From the NCBI RefSeq assembly GCF_002205895.1, contig NZ_NJDE01000002.1, forward strand, positions 62,001 to 126,000: a stretch of 64,000 bases of DNA. Reading direction: 5' to 3'. Source of the stretch: Saccharibacillus sp. O23. GTDB lineage: Bacteria > Bacillota > Bacilli > Paenibacillales > Paenibacillaceae. Below the pieces are notes generated by a model. It worked only from the letters and a program-made list of their open reading frames with translations, was not told the DNA's origin and ran no database searches. Both the position numbers and the translations under genes were made by a program. Below are positions 1 through 8,351 of the stretch, in pieces (positions within the stretch are counted from its first letter, which is position 1; each line of letters begins with the position of its first letter).

Positions 1-1
1 C

Positions 2-379
2 CAAGATCACGACACCAGCCCGGCCAACGAGTCGGTGGAAGGCATCGAACGACGGATTCGTCAGCCTCAGACCGATTATTATCGGATTCTGGAAGGCGAA
101 GAGGCGGTCGGCGCAATCCGTATCGTGCGGGGAGAACCGGCGCACCGGATCAGCCCTTTGTTCGTTTTGCCGGAATATCAAGGACGCGGCATCGCGCAGC
201 AGACGTTCAAGCTGATCGAGCAGCTCTACCCGGAAGTTCGATATTGGGAATTGGCGACCGTGCGGGAAGAACGGGGCAACTGCCATTTGTACGAGAAAGT
301 CGGCTATACGTTAAAAGGAGAACCCGAAGTCGTGAACGAACGCATGACGATGGTGTTCTACGAGAAGGTGATCGAATGA
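2..379 (+). CDS. GNAT family N-acetyltransferase, 5'-truncated by the window edge
   Basis: Small acetyl-CoA-dependent N-acetyltransferase. The reading frame is open from base 2, so the true start probably lies outside the window; an internal GTG at 35 is the first start visible. The acetyl-CoA binding signature is clear: a beta strand followed by a Q-G-R-G-I-A turn (around 178-197) and a helix, then the late family motif with N, Y and VGY (around 277-305). The substrate cannot be told from the sequence. The stop codon overlaps the ATG of the next gene (ATGA at 376-379), so the two are translationally coupled. Confidence 0.85.
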   Translation, partial: QDHDTSPANESVEGIERRIRQPQTDYYRILEGEEAVGAIRIVRGEPAHRISPLFVLPEYQGRGIAQQTFKLIEQLYPEVRYWELATVREERGNCHLYEKVGYTLKGEPEVVNERMTMVFYEKVIE

Positions 380-1164
380 ACGGAGAACTGCATCAACTGC
401 TGCTGCTGTCTTCGGCCGCCAACTTCTATCTGCGAACCCGCGAATATCGGCCGCTGGAAGGGTTCGATCCGCAGGTTTTTCGTTTGCGTTTTCAAGACGA
501 GCAAGGACAACCGCTGCCTGCCGCGCGTAAAGAAGACTCGCTGCAGAGTTGGCTGCATCATCTTCGCAAGCTTCGCTGCCGCGGCGTGCTGGCGATTCGA
601 CTGGACGCCGGCGTCAAAGATCGCGAGCTGAGCGGATTCTCGGGCGGCGGGCAAAGATGGGCGCTGGTCGCCAGATTCGCCGAGTTCGACGAGATCTGGA
701 CAGCCGATTGGAACGCGGAACGGCAGGGGGACGCGATGCATTGGAATATCGACTATCGCTGCCGCCGGACGACGGAGTTCGATTGGAATGCCGATCGTAC
801 CGACCTCGAAAAATCCGCCGGGCGATTGGAGCAAGCCTTGACGGAGATCGGGAAGCTGGCGGACAAGATCGGCGAACGACATTGGAAAATCAACTTTTTC
901 GATCCGGCGTTGGATCTGCTGAGCGGCAGGGTACGTGTGAAAAATCAGCTTCCTAGCGGATATTCCGATCGGGCGCAGCGGGTGTATGCGGCCGTGTACC
1001 GGTCATGGGTGTTCGGGGGAATGGGTTCGTGGAACGACGTCCCTCCTTATTCCGCGCATGAACACGGATTGTCCGCCGAATTCGATGCCTGTTCCGATGC
1101 GCTGTACTCGGCGATGCAGGAAGCGCTCGAAGCGGCGGTCAACGAGTCGGCGGAGCAGGAGTAG
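376..1164 (+). CDS. Uncharacterised protein, 262 aa
   Basis: I do not recognise a family. The ATG at 376 overlaps the stop of the upstream acetyltransferase; a longer frame from 244 would run through that gene and is not needed. The product looks soluble and is rich in Trp and Arg (for example EIWTADWNAE and RHWKINFFDP), with no signal peptide or membrane segment. A Gly/Trp-rich stretch near the end (WVFGGMGSWND) is followed by an acidic, helical C terminus. Coupling to the acetyltransferase and to the next small gene suggests a short operon, but no function can be assigned. Confidence 0.75.
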   Translation: MNGELHQLLLLSSAANFYLRTREYRPLEGFDPQVFRLRFQDEQGQPLPAARKEDSLQSWLHHLRKLRCRGVLAIRLDAGVKDRELSGFSGGGQRWALVARFAEFDEIWTADWNAERQGDAMHWNIDYRCRRTTEFDWNADRTDLEKSAGRLEQALTEIGKLADKIGERHWKINFFDPALDLLSGRVRVKNQLPSGYSDRAQRVYAAVYRSWVFGGMGSWNDVPPYSAHEHGLSAEFDACSDALYSAMQEALEAAVNESAEQE

Positions 1165-1242
1165 AAGTAGGACCGGTACGGAAGCTGCGAGACGAGAGTG
1201 AAGTTGCTTCGACCCCCGAAGAGGGAGAAAGGAGGCCGAACG

Positions 1243-1704
1243 ATGTCGAATCCGCGCAAGATCGTCGTAAACGATCAGCAATTCGTTTATACGCTGAATG
1301 CCCAGTATGACGGGATCGACGGGACAAGCCGGGTCGCATTGACGCTGTTCCGAGCAGAGAGCCGCAGGCGCGCGTTCGCGTTTCGTTTTCACACTTGGGA
1401 AGACGTCGTCGCGGGCAGCCCGCTGATGGTCGGGATCGATCTTCGCTATCGGGAAACGGGGGGGATCGAGCGATGGAATCTACATCATCCCGGTCGTGTG
1501 CGGCTTTTTGTGCTCTATGCGCTTGAAAGTGGATGGGGCGGGAACGCAGAGACGGACGCGGTCGACGGAATCGGCGTGTTGGAGGAGCTGGGTTGGGAAG
1601 CCGAGATGCTGCGGCCCGGAAACGAGACGACGCTTTTTGTCTCAAGGGCTACTGCAACCGCAGCAAGCACGCCGTCTCGCCGACCGACTACTGACGATTG
1701 TTGA
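1243..1704 (+). CDS. Uncharacterised protein, 153 aa
   Basis: No recognised family. The ATG at 1243 was chosen over an in-frame ATG at 1198 because an AGAAAGGAGG ribosome binding site ends about 8 bases upstream of it. The N-terminal 120 residues look like a beta-rich soluble fold (VVNDQQFVYTLNAQYDG, FRFHTWEDVV). The last 20 residues are low-complexity Ala/Thr/Ser/Arg and the stop codon lies within the first GTTGAC repeat unit (1700-1705), so the natural C terminus may have been replaced when the repeat tract arrived. Probably co-transcribed with the preceding gene. Confidence 0.65.
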   Translation: MSNPRKIVVNDQQFVYTLNAQYDGIDGTSRVALTLFRAESRRRAFAFRFHTWEDVVAGSPLMVGIDLRYRETGGIERWNLHHPGRVRLFVLYALESGWGGNAETDAVDGIGVLEELGWEAEMLRPGNETTLFVSRATATAASTPSRRPTTDDC

Positions 1705-1889
1705 CTTTTTGCACACATTTTCGCCTTAAAAAGTGGATTCCAAACAAGATGTTGACGTAAAGTCAACAATTTTCCTCTAAAACGCCGATTGCGAGCGATT
1801 ATAGGCGAAATTGTTGACCAAACGTCAGCATTTTTCAAATCAAGCTCGAAATCAGCGCAAATTGTTGACGGTTTGCACACATTTCAGCC
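1697..1889. repeat. Four imperfect GTTGAC-N5 repeats
   Basis: GTTGAC begins at 1700, 1751, 1813 and 1864 (spacing 51, 62 and 51 bases). Each is followed by five variable bases and then GCACACATTT (copies 1 and 4) or GTCAACA/GTCAGCA (copies 2 and 3). Copy 2 is a perfect inverted repeat, GTTGAC-GTAAA-GTCAAC. Three of the four are preceded by ATT. The tract fills most of the gap between two convergent genes and is AT-rich; it could be a family of small dispersed intergenic repeats or clustered protein-binding sites. Confidence 0.7.
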
Positions 1890-1944
1890 ACGGAGCTTCT
1901 TTTACTATAAAAGTCCCGTCACCGTCGCACCGATTTACGCCACT

Positions 1945-2349
1945 TTACAACAGCACTTCCGGAAAACTGCCCACCGTCTCGTATCTGCACACATACGTAC
2001 CGCCTCGAATCGCACGCAATAGCCGTTTATCGACCAGACTTTTCAGCAGGCGGCTGCATTTGCGATGGCTGAAGCCGTATAGATCGCGGATGTCTTTCGG
2101 TCGAGTCGCTCTCCCCAGACGCCAAGCGGTTCGCAGCACGTCCTTTTCTTCGGGAGAAAGCTCCGACCGCGCCGCGCGGTTCGACGTCTCGATCAGGAGC
2201 AGTCCGAGGCTGAGCTGCAGCAGCATCCGGCACACTTCCGGCCGCTGCTGAATATCGTCGAAAGCGAAATGCAGCATTTTCCACCCCATTCCGGTCAGAA
2301 ACGAGTCGCGGTTCAGCGCATACCGAAATTTCTCGCATTCGAGCAGCAT
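1945..2349 (-). CDS. Small winged-helix-like protein, 134 aa
   Basis: The ATG at 2349 has a GAGGAGG ribosome binding site just upstream on the minus strand. The N-terminal half is a helical region of unknown role (FAFDDIQQRPEVCRMLLQL). The C-terminal half reads as a helix-turn-helix with a wing: SPEEKDVLRTAW, then RPKDIRDLYGFSHRKCSRLL as the likely recognition part, then a wing-like strand pair (LLRAIRGGTYVCRY). This suggests a DNA-binding protein, but I cannot name its family or target. It is divergent from the 2434 gene and could regulate it; that is inference. Confidence 0.65.
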   Translation of the reverse strand: MLLECEKFRYALNRDSFLTGMGWKMLHFAFDDIQQRPEVCRMLLQLSLGLLLIETSNRAARSELSPEEKDVLRTAWRLGRATRPKDIRDLYGFSHRKCSRLLKSLVDKRLLRAIRGGTYVCRYETVGSFPEVLL

Positions 2350-2433
2350 GGCCTCCTCTTTTTCATTTCAGATTCATTTAAGTTCGCTCTCTTATCCTAA
2401 GTTCATCACAGAACGCGAAGAGGTGAGCTTCCC

Positions 2434-3438
2434 ATGATGAGAGCAGACGACAACATTTCCATCCGATCCAAAAAGAAGCGCAAGTGGCCGGTGATCGTGC
2501 TGGTCATCGTCCTTGTGCTCGGCACCGTTTTATACAGCTTGGCAAACCGTTACCTGATCCCGCACGTCGAAGTCGCCGTCGTGGACAGCACGCTCAGCAG
2601 CGGTGGTGGCAGCAGCAACTCCGATTCCGGTTCGGCCGCGACGACGATAGAAACGACTGCCGCCGCAGCGCAAGCGAACGTCACGTCCGACGATTGGAAC
2701 TATAAGAGCGACGACCTCGACATCAGCATCAAACAGGTCGTGACCGGTTCGGGTTCCGATCAGATCACGTATTACGTCGCCGATGTGGTCGTGGACGACG
2801 CGACCGATCTCAAGTCGGCGCTCGCCAACAACAGCTTCGGCACGAATATCACGGATACGACTTCGAATATCGCGTCGAACGCCGGAGCGATTCTCGCGAT
2901 CAACGGCGATTATTACGGCTTCCGCGACGACGGCGTCATTATCCGTAACGGCACGCTGTACCGCGACGAACCGACCCGGGACGGTATGGCGCTGATGAAG
3001 GGCGGCACGATGAAGACGTACGACGAGACGACCATTTCTTCCTCCGAGCTGCTCGCGGAAGGCGCGCTCAACACGCTGTCGTTCGGTCCGATTCTCGTGC
3101 AGAACGGCGAGATCGCCGGCGATTTCAGCAGCGTCAGCATCGACAAGAACTTCGGCAACCGTTCGATCCAGAGCGCCAACCCGAGAACGGCGATCGGCAT
3201 GATCTCCGCCAATCATTACGTGTTCGTCGTGGTCGACGGCCGTTCGAGCGAGAGCCGCGGCATGACGCTCAGCGAACTCGCCCAGACGATGCAAGACCTC
3301 GGCGCGACCGAAGCGTATAACCTCGACGGCGGCGGTTCCTCGACGATGTATTTTATGGGCCGAGTGGTCAACAACCCGCAGGGCGAAAACAAAGAACGGG
3401 CCGTCAGCGATATCCTGTACGTCGCGGAGGGGGAATAA
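2434..3438 (+). CDS. Phosphodiester glycosidase (NAGPA/DUF2233) family protein, membrane-anchored
   Basis: 334 residues. Residues about 17-36 form one membrane segment after a Lys/Arg-rich start, followed by a Ser/Gly/Thr-rich linker (about 50-85) and an extracytoplasmic domain. The domain carries the NAGPA-family signatures: AINGDYYGFRDDG, NPRTAIGM, VVVDGRS and the late NLDGGGSSTMY. Family members cleave or modify sugar-phosphodiester links in exopolysaccharide or wall glycans. The gene is followed after three bases by a polyprenyl-type glycosyltransferase, which supports a role in surface glycan decoration. The exact substrate is not known. Confidence 0.85.
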   Translation: MMRADDNISIRSKKKRKWPVIVLVIVLVLGTVLYSLANRYLIPHVEVAVVDSTLSSGGGSSNSDSGSAATTIETTAAAAQANVTSDDWNYKSDDLDISIKQVVTGSGSDQITYYVADVVVDDATDLKSALANNSFGTNITDTTSNIASNAGAILAINGDYYGFRDDGVIIRNGTLYRDEPTRDGMALMKGGTMKTYDETTISSSELLAEGALNTLSFGPILVQNGEIAGDFSSVSIDKNFGNRSIQSANPRTAIGMISANHYVFVVVDGRSSESRGMTLSELAQTMQDLGATEAYNLDGGGSSTMYFMGRVVNNPQGENKERAVSDILYVAEGE

Positions 3439-3441
3439 GCC

Positions 3442-4455
3442 ATGACCATTCTGATTCCTTCTTACGAACCCGACGTGCGCCTGCTCAATCTGATCGTCAA
3501 ATTGCAAGAATACGGTCTCGGTCCGATCGTGATCGTCGACGACGGCAGCGGACCTTCTTATCGGGATCTTTTCGACATGGCGCGGTCTTACGGCTGCACG
3601 GTGCTGACGCATCGGCATAATCTCGGAAAGGGCAGCGCGCTCAAAACCGGTTTTCGCCATATTCGCGAGTGGGATCTGCGCGATCCCGTCATCTGCGCCG
3701 ACAGCGACGGTCAGCATCTGCCTAGCGATATCAAGAAAGTAGCGGACGCCGTTCTGCTGCATCCTTCCGCGGGCATGGTGCTCGGCAGCCGCAAATTCAC
3801 GGGCAAAGTGCCGCTGCGCAGCCGTTTCGGCAACAGTGTGACCCGCAGCGTGTTCGCGATCGCGACCGGCGGCAAAGTGCATGATACCCAGACGGGACTG
3901 CGCGGATTCTCCTACAATATGCTGGATTGGTTGTGCGATCTTCCGGGCGAGCGTTTCGAATACGAGATGAACATGCTGCTCGCCGCGCGTAAAGACGGGT
4001 ATGCCATTCGGGAAGTATTCATCGAGACCGTCTATCTGGAAGAAAACAAATCGTCGCATTTTCGTCCGCTGATCGATTCGTTCCGCATTTATCTACCGAT
4101 TCTGGCTTTCGGCGCTTCGTCTGCCGCTTCGGCGGCGATCGATTTTCTGCTGCTGTTCGTGTTCCAATATCTGACGCATAATCTGTTCTTGTCCGTAGTC
4201 GCCGCGCGGCTGTGCAGTTCGATCTTCAATTATTCCGTGAATCGCAGATACGTTTTCGGAGGCGCTAACGCGGCGAAGGTCCGCAGGTCGATGCCGAAAT
4301 ATTTTTCGCTGGTCGTGCTGGTCCTGCTGTTGAATTACGGATTGCTGTACTTCTATAACGAGCAGTTGATCCTCCCGCTTGCGGTTGCCAAGATTCTAAC
4401 GGAAGTGTCGATCTTCGTGTTCAGTTTCTGGATGCAGCGGCGGTTCGTGTATTAA
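3442..4455 (+). CDS. Family 2 glycosyltransferase fused to a GtrA-like membrane domain
   Basis: 337 residues. Residues 1-200 are a GT-A fold of the dolichyl/undecaprenyl-phosphate sugar transferase type: IVIVDDGSG, GKGSALKTGF, a DxD-type motif in VICADSDGQH and the DTQTGLRGF motif. Residues about 215-337 contain four hydrophobic segments with NYSVNRRYVF, the GtrA (Gtr flippase-like) hallmark. The fused protein probably makes an undecaprenyl-phosphate-linked sugar and helps move it across the membrane. It overlaps functionally with the upstream phosphodiester glycosidase (3-base gap), and a strong terminator follows at 4473, so these two genes form an operon. Confidence 0.88.
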   Translation: MTILIPSYEPDVRLLNLIVKLQEYGLGPIVIVDDGSGPSYRDLFDMARSYGCTVLTHRHNLGKGSALKTGFRHIREWDLRDPVICADSDGQHLPSDIKKVADAVLLHPSAGMVLGSRKFTGKVPLRSRFGNSVTRSVFAIATGGKVHDTQTGLRGFSYNMLDWLCDLPGERFEYEMNMLLAARKDGYAIREVFIETVYLEENKSSHFRPLIDSFRIYLPILAFGASSAASAAIDFLLLFVFQYLTHNLFLSVVAARLCSSIFNYSVNRRYVFGGANAAKVRRSMPKYFSLVVLVLLLNYGLLYFYNEQLILPLAVAKILTEVSIFVFSFWMQRRFVY

Positions 4456-4472
4456 GCAGCGGAGAAAAGAGG

Positions 4473-4503
4473 ACTCCTTCGGTTAACGCCGAAGGAGTTT
4501 TTG
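4473..4503 (+). terminator. Rho-independent terminator after the glycosyltransferase
   Basis: Perfect 10-bp stem ACTCCTTCGG / CCGAAGGAGT with a six-base loop, followed directly by a T run. It closes the 2434-4455 operon. Confidence 0.9.
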
Positions 4504-4606
4504 GCGTTGTTATCTATTGAAAAAGCCAACCATTCGGACAGACGCGCGTTTATAGTAGATAGAGAGCCGGTAAACAAGGTAAACCGAAGAACGGAGGAGT
4601 AGAAGA

Positions 4607-5071
4607 ATGAACGAAAAAAGAAAAATGTGGATATGGCTGCTGATTCCGTTTCTGTACGGGGCTTTGTCGTTCGTGTTCATACGGATTGTGCCTCCACTGA
4701 TCGCGCAGATCGTGATGGGAGCATTCTGGCTGTGGGTCGGGATGCAGTTCGCTCGCCTCGGCGGCAGCTCGATCCGGAATTTCGTATGGGGCAACAGTCT
4801 ATGGCTAATCTCGTTCCTGCTGTTCTTGTGGCAGTTCGTACTGTTGAACGACGAGAATCGGAATATGGTCATCGCCTCGCTCAGTCAGAATTACATGTTG
4901 GCATTTGTCGTGTCGGGCGTGTGGGCGTACAAGCTATCCAATCCGAGCGTTTTCTATTCGACTACTGCGATTCTGCTCGCTTATCTCGTGATGTTTGCGG
5001 TGTTCGCGATCGGATTCGTTTGGGGGAAAATTAAAAAAGCAGGATACAGCAAGCAAACGGCGAATCGTTGA
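4607..5071 (+). CDS. Small integral membrane protein, 154 aa
   Basis: Unrecognised. It begins KRKMWIWLLIPF and contains four to five hydrophobic segments (around residues 6-24, 28-45, 58-76, 88-105 and 113-135), ending in a basic tail (KIKKAGYSKQ). A GGAGGAG ribosome binding site lies about 8 bases upstream. No catalytic motif is visible. The gene sits alone between a terminator and a methyltransferase with its own ribosome binding site; the gap of 56 bases leaves co-transcription open. Confidence 0.75.
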   Translation: MNEKRKMWIWLLIPFLYGALSFVFIRIVPPLIAQIVMGAFWLWVGMQFARLGGSSIRNFVWGNSLWLISFLLFLWQFVLLNDENRNMVIASLSQNYMLAFVVSGVWAYKLSNPSVFYSTTAILLAYLVMFAVFAIGFVWGKIKKAGYSKQTANR

Positions 5072-5127
5072 AATAGACGAAGCGGACTGCCTGATCGGCA
5101 GCGCAAATAGGAAAAGGAGAGAAAAAT

Positions 5128-5940
5128 ATGAGCAGCTTGATCGATTACTATAGCGCTTTCGACGAATGGGGAAGATTGGAGCGCGAGCCGTTGGAATTCA
5201 CGATTAACCGGCATCATATTCTGGCCCATCTGCCGGCCGAAGGACGGGTGCTCGACAACGGAGCGGGACCCGGGCAATATGCGATGGCGCTCGCCGAGCG
5301 AGGATATCGGATGACTTTGACCGATCTGACGCCGAGACTGGTCGAGATCGCCGAAGCCAAAGCGGGAGAACTGGGCTTGAGCGCCGAGTTCGACGGATTC
5401 CATGCCCGCGACGCCCGCGATCTGAACGGTCTGGAGGACGAAAGATTCGACGCGGCGCTGATGCTCGGACCGATGTATCATTTGCAGCAGGAAGCCGACC
5501 GCGAGCAGGCCATTCGAGAACTGCACCGCGTGACGAAGCCGGGCGGTACGGTGTTCGTTGCGTTTATGCCGCGAACCGCGTTCTTGAGCAAGTCGCTGGC
5601 GCATCCGCAATCGTGGAAACCTAATCATAACGCCGAAGGGCTGAATCGCCTGATGACGACCGGCGCGTTCGATCATGCCGACGAAGGACGATTTACCGGC
5701 GCTTATTATTTCGAAGTCGGCGAGATCGAACCGTTTATGGCGCGCTGCGGATTCGAGAGCGTCAAGATGATAGCGTCGAGCAGCATCGCGGGCGCGATGA
5801 ACTCCGAACAATGGGCGTATTGGCGGGAACGCGGGGAAGAAGAGTTTCAAGCGGTGGTCCGGCATCTGATCGACGTCTCGGACGATCCGCATATCTTGGG
5901 GATGTCGCCGCATGTGCTGTATATCGGGCGGCGGAAGTAA
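5128..5940 (+). CDS. Class I SAM-dependent methyltransferase
   Basis: 270 residues. The S-adenosylmethionine-binding core is plain: motif I VLDNGAGPGQYAMALAERG (about residues 35-55), the acidic end of strand 2 (MTLTDLTPRLVEIAE), motif with RDARDL, then FDAALMLGPMYHL and LHRVTKPGGTVFVAF. This is the methyltransf_25/11 type fold, typical of small-molecule methylases; the substrate is not visible. The ribosome binding site AAAAGGAGAG is strong. It is the last normal-GC gene before an AT-rich block that starts at 5970. Confidence 0.9.
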   Translation: MSSLIDYYSAFDEWGRLEREPLEFTINRHHILAHLPAEGRVLDNGAGPGQYAMALAERGYRMTLTDLTPRLVEIAEAKAGELGLSAEFDGFHARDARDLNGLEDERFDAALMLGPMYHLQQEADREQAIRELHRVTKPGGTVFVAFMPRTAFLSKSLAHPQSWKPNHNAEGLNRLMTTGAFDHADEGRFTGAYYFEVGEIEPFMARCGFESVKMIASSSIAGAMNSEQWAYWRERGEEEFQAVVRHLIDVSDDPHILGMSPHVLYIGRRK

Positions 5941-5969
5941 AGGTTGAGCGCTGACTTTGGAGGTATTTC

Positions 5970-6683
5970 ATGCAGCAGGAACATTCTTTGATTTTCTGGG
6001 CCAGAGCCAAAGCAGACGAAACGTTTGATGAAGCGGCGGAAAAAGCTTATCCATTGATGCAATTATTGATGACAAAAGGTGAAGATTTCTTTCCGAAATA
6101 TAAAGTTCCGAGTCGAGCGAAAAACAAAGATTTGCCGTTCGAATGGACTTTTGAGAATTTTAAAAAGGTTCTGAGAAAAGGAAGCAATCGGGAAGGAAAA
6201 GTCGAGTTTCTGGATTTAGGGTATTCAGTGATCTTTGCGTCTTCTTTACAAAGTAAAGATCAAACCTCTATCAAACTTCGAGTAGGCACGCAGCATTCTC
6301 GTTTTAGCAATACAATGATTGTTAAGTTTCCGGACAATAGTTCTTTAAGCAGTAAAGAACAAGCTAATCGCTTGGAACAGCTTTTCAAAGATTGTATTCC
6401 GCTATTTGATCCTTACTGGGCGGCTATTGTGAATTTGACTAATCGAAGAATACTCAATCCTTATGATAATGGCGGGTTATCTGCTTTTGTGCACTGGTTG
6501 AACTACTGGAATAGCGAATATTTTCAAGAATTCATCGAAAATAAGATTAACGATGCTCCTGTATTATCTATGACAGAATGGCAGGATGGCTATCTGATAA
6601 AACTCCAAGAAAATCCGATCGACAGCGAGAATCCTGCAGAACTTGAAGCGCAACGAGCCGCTAAAGAATACTTCGGTTTATAG
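5970..6683 (+). CDS. Imm52-like immunity protein (copy 1)
   Basis: 237 residues. Likely a cytoplasmic immunity protein that neutralises a polymorphic toxin; the Imm52 assignment is from memory of the family and is tentative. Visible landmarks are an N-terminal FDEAAEKAYPLMQLL helix, FEWTFENFKKVLRK, FDPYWAAIVN and HWLNYW followed by a C-terminal GYLIKLQENPID segment. It is paralogous to the gene at 7634, sharing each of these motifs in the same order. Codon use is visibly AT-rich compared with both flanks. No toxin gene is present nearby, so it is an orphan immunity gene. The ribosome binding site is TTGGAGG. Confidence 0.65.
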   Translation: MQQEHSLIFWARAKADETFDEAAEKAYPLMQLLMTKGEDFFPKYKVPSRAKNKDLPFEWTFENFKKVLRKGSNREGKVEFLDLGYSVIFASSLQSKDQTSIKLRVGTQHSRFSNTMIVKFPDNSSLSSKEQANRLEQLFKDCIPLFDPYWAAIVNLTNRRILNPYDNGGLSAFVHWLNYWNSEYFQEFIENKINDAPVLSMTEWQDGYLIKLQENPIDSENPAELEAQRAAKEYFGL

Positions 6684-6698
6684 AAAAAATCCATCTCA

Positions 6699-6740
6699 AA
6701 CGTCGGTCCTCGCCTTTTAGCGACCGGCGTTATTCCTTTT
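6699..6740 (+). terminator. Terminator of immunity cassette 1
   Basis: Stem AACGTCGGTC / GACCGGCGTT (one G-T pair) followed by ATTCCTTTT. The same stem sequence recurs at 7559 and 8352, so it is a repeated terminator type within the island. Confidence 0.75.
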
Positions 6741-6847
6741 CATTACAAATAGTCTCAAGAAACTGCCGACTTTAAGTTTGATTTCTGAGTTCAAAAAGAT
6801 TTCAGTTTGGGTTTGCTCTTAATATTTTACGTAAAAGGAGAGCCTTT

Positions 6848-7180
6848 ATGTCTGTTGCGGCTTTTGTCATCAATGAGTGTGATGCCAATAATACGAATTT
6901 TTACGTGCCGATCGCTACAGAAGAGTTTTTCGAAAAATACTGGAAACCGGCCGCTGAAGAGCTTGGTTTAATCTGGATTCCGTTGTTTCAATTCGGGTTA
7001 GACATTACGGCCGAGGATATGGAGTCCGTAAACACCGAGCTGGATGCCCTTCAAGAATGGACCGGCAAATATATGTCGGGAGATCCGAAAGAGCATCTAT
7101 TAACAAGAGCAAACCTTCTGCAAACCAAGTTGAATACGATTTTCGCTGCACAAAAAGACATTCGAATCTGTATTGGATAA
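6848..7180 (+). CDS. Uncharacterised protein in immunity-type island, 110 aa
   Basis: Not recognised. An acidic, soluble protein starting MSVAAFVINECDANNTNFYV, with a central FFEKYWKPAAEELGLIWIPL segment and a helical C-terminal half (LDALQEWTGKYM, RANLLQTKLNTIF). The strong AAAAGGAGAG ribosome binding site and AT-rich composition match its neighbours in the island. Size, acidity and position between two immunity-like paralogues suggest another immunity protein, but this is inference only. It probably forms a pair with the zinc-ribbon gene 44 bases downstream. Confidence 0.6.
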   Translation: MSVAAFVINECDANNTNFYVPIATEEFFEKYWKPAAEELGLIWIPLFQFGLDITAEDMESVNTELDALQEWTGKYMSGDPKEHLLTRANLLQTKLNTIFAAQKDIRICIG

Positions 7181-7224
7181 GTCGGGCATGATCTAATTCT
7201 CTGGCTAAAAGGAGGAAGAAACCG

Positions 7225-7524
7225 TTGGGTAAATTTATGTGTAGGTGCGGGAAGCTTTTGTCTAATTCTCTAGACCCTAACGAAGTTGAGCTTTGGGTGT
7301 ATACGGATAAAGAATTCAGCGAAAAAGTAACGGATAAGGAATCGACTTGGCTTATCGATCTCCCTGAATATGCAGTCTGGAGATGTACGCGTTGCGAGCG
7401 AATCTACTTTTTTAAAGATTTGCAACCGGTCAAAGTTTATAAACTCGAAGAAGACTGGCAGGATGATGGAGAGGACGAAGATGACGATGAGGAAGAAGGC
7501 GAAGTCGTCATCATAGAAACCTAA
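7225..7524 (+). CDS. Small zinc-ribbon protein with acidic tail, 99 aa
   Basis: TTG start at 7225, set by AAAGGAGGA 8-10 bases upstream. Cys-x-Cys near the N terminus (CRCG) and Cys-x-x-Cys further on (CTRCERIYFF) can form one zinc-binding site of four cysteines. The last 25 residues are almost all Asp and Glu (positions about 75-95). Such small zinc-ribbon proteins with acidic tails occur among immunity and adaptor proteins; no specific family was recognised. It is followed by the second copy of the island's repeated terminator. Confidence 0.6.
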   Translation: MGKFMCRCGKLLSNSLDPNEVELWVYTDKEFSEKVTDKESTWLIDLPEYAVWRCTRCERIYFFKDLQPVKVYKLEEDWQDDGEDEDDDEEEGEVVIIET

Positions 7525-7558
7525 AATCCAATGCTCGATTCAACACAACAATCATCCG

Positions 7559-7597
7559 AACGTCGGCCTTTCGCCTCCCAGCGAACCGGCGTTTTTA
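7559..7597 (+). terminator. Terminator of immunity cassette 2
   Basis: AACGTCGGCC and TTCGC on the left pair with GCGAA and CCGGCGTT on the right, followed by TTTTT. Second copy of the stem seen at 6699 and 8352. Confidence 0.85.
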
Positions 7598-7633
7598 CGA
7601 CTAGAGTAATAACGCAATCAAGGAGAAGATCCA

Positions 7634-8323
7634 ATGAGAGAGACCAATAAGTTAATCTGCTGGTCTAAATCCAGAGAGGAAGGCTTCGATGAAGCGGCGG
7701 AACGAACCTACGCATTGCTTCAAATGTTAAGAGAACATGGAGAAGAAGTGTATCCTCGGTATCAAGGGAAACGTCGCAAAAATAAAGTGCCTTTCGAATG
7801 GAACTTAGAGAATTTCAAAAAAGCATTTCGAAAAAGCGGCGATAAAGATTCTCGGGATATCGGATATATGATGTGGTTTTTATCTACGCCGGAAGAAAAG
7901 ACGCAAGCCTGTATTATGTTTTCGAACGGAACACGAAGCCCGCTCTTGCAAAATACGTTAAAAATTCAGTTGAGTCCGAACTTTTCTTTTTATGAGGAAG
8001 AGAATATACACAATGTTGAGCAGATTTTTCGCAAGTGTATTGATCGGTTCGATCCGTATTGGGCTGCCGTTATTAACACAAACAATACGAGCAGACCTGA
8101 ATATAAAGAAAGCTCTTTGGATGAGTGTGTTCATTGGCTTAATTATTGGGGGCCGGAGCAGGTTGAAGAAGTAGGCGAGGAGAAGATTCAAAAGGCTCCT
8201 TTACTCGCTGTCGAGAAACACGATGAAGGTTATCTGTTGAAATTGCAGCCAAGCCCGATTCGCAGTGATGAGGAAGAGGACTTTCGGCGGCAGTTAAATG
8301 CGAATCGGTATTTCGGATGGTAA
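7634..8323 (+). CDS. Imm52-like immunity protein (copy 2)
   Basis: 229 residues and paralogous to the protein at 5970. Shared landmarks in the same order: GFDEAAERTYALLQML, FEWNLENFKKAFRK, DIGYMMWFL (DLGYSVIFA in copy 1), FDPYWAAVIN, HWLNYW and YLLKLQPSPI. The two have diverged well beyond a recent duplication, consistent with diversifying immunity specificities. A ribosome binding site AAGGAGAA precedes the ATG. AT-rich composition matches the rest of the island, and the gene ends just before the third copy of the repeated terminator. Confidence 0.65.
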   Translation: MRETNKLICWSKSREEGFDEAAERTYALLQMLREHGEEVYPRYQGKRRKNKVPFEWNLENFKKAFRKSGDKDSRDIGYMMWFLSTPEEKTQACIMFSNGTRSPLLQNTLKIQLSPNFSFYEEENIHNVEQIFRKCIDRFDPYWAAVINTNNTSRPEYKESSLDECVHWLNYWGPEQVEEVGEEKIQKAPLLAVEKHDEGYLLKLQPSPIRSDEEEDFRRQLNANRYFGW

Positions 8324-8351
8324 GAACGAAATTGTATTAAAAGTTTATTTA

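Noticed and set aside
244-375. Longer start at 244 for the 262-aa gene
   Set aside because: It runs through the coding sequence of the upstream acetyltransferase, while the ATG at 376 forms a standard ATGA overlap.
1697-1889. CRISPR array
   Set aside because: The repeats are short and imperfect, spacing is irregular and there are no cas genes.
2530-4059. Long minus-strand open frame (509 codons) opposite the glycosidase and glycosyltransferase genes
   Set aside because: Antisense shadow of two well-supported genes in GC-rich DNA; composition is His/Arg-rich with no domain.
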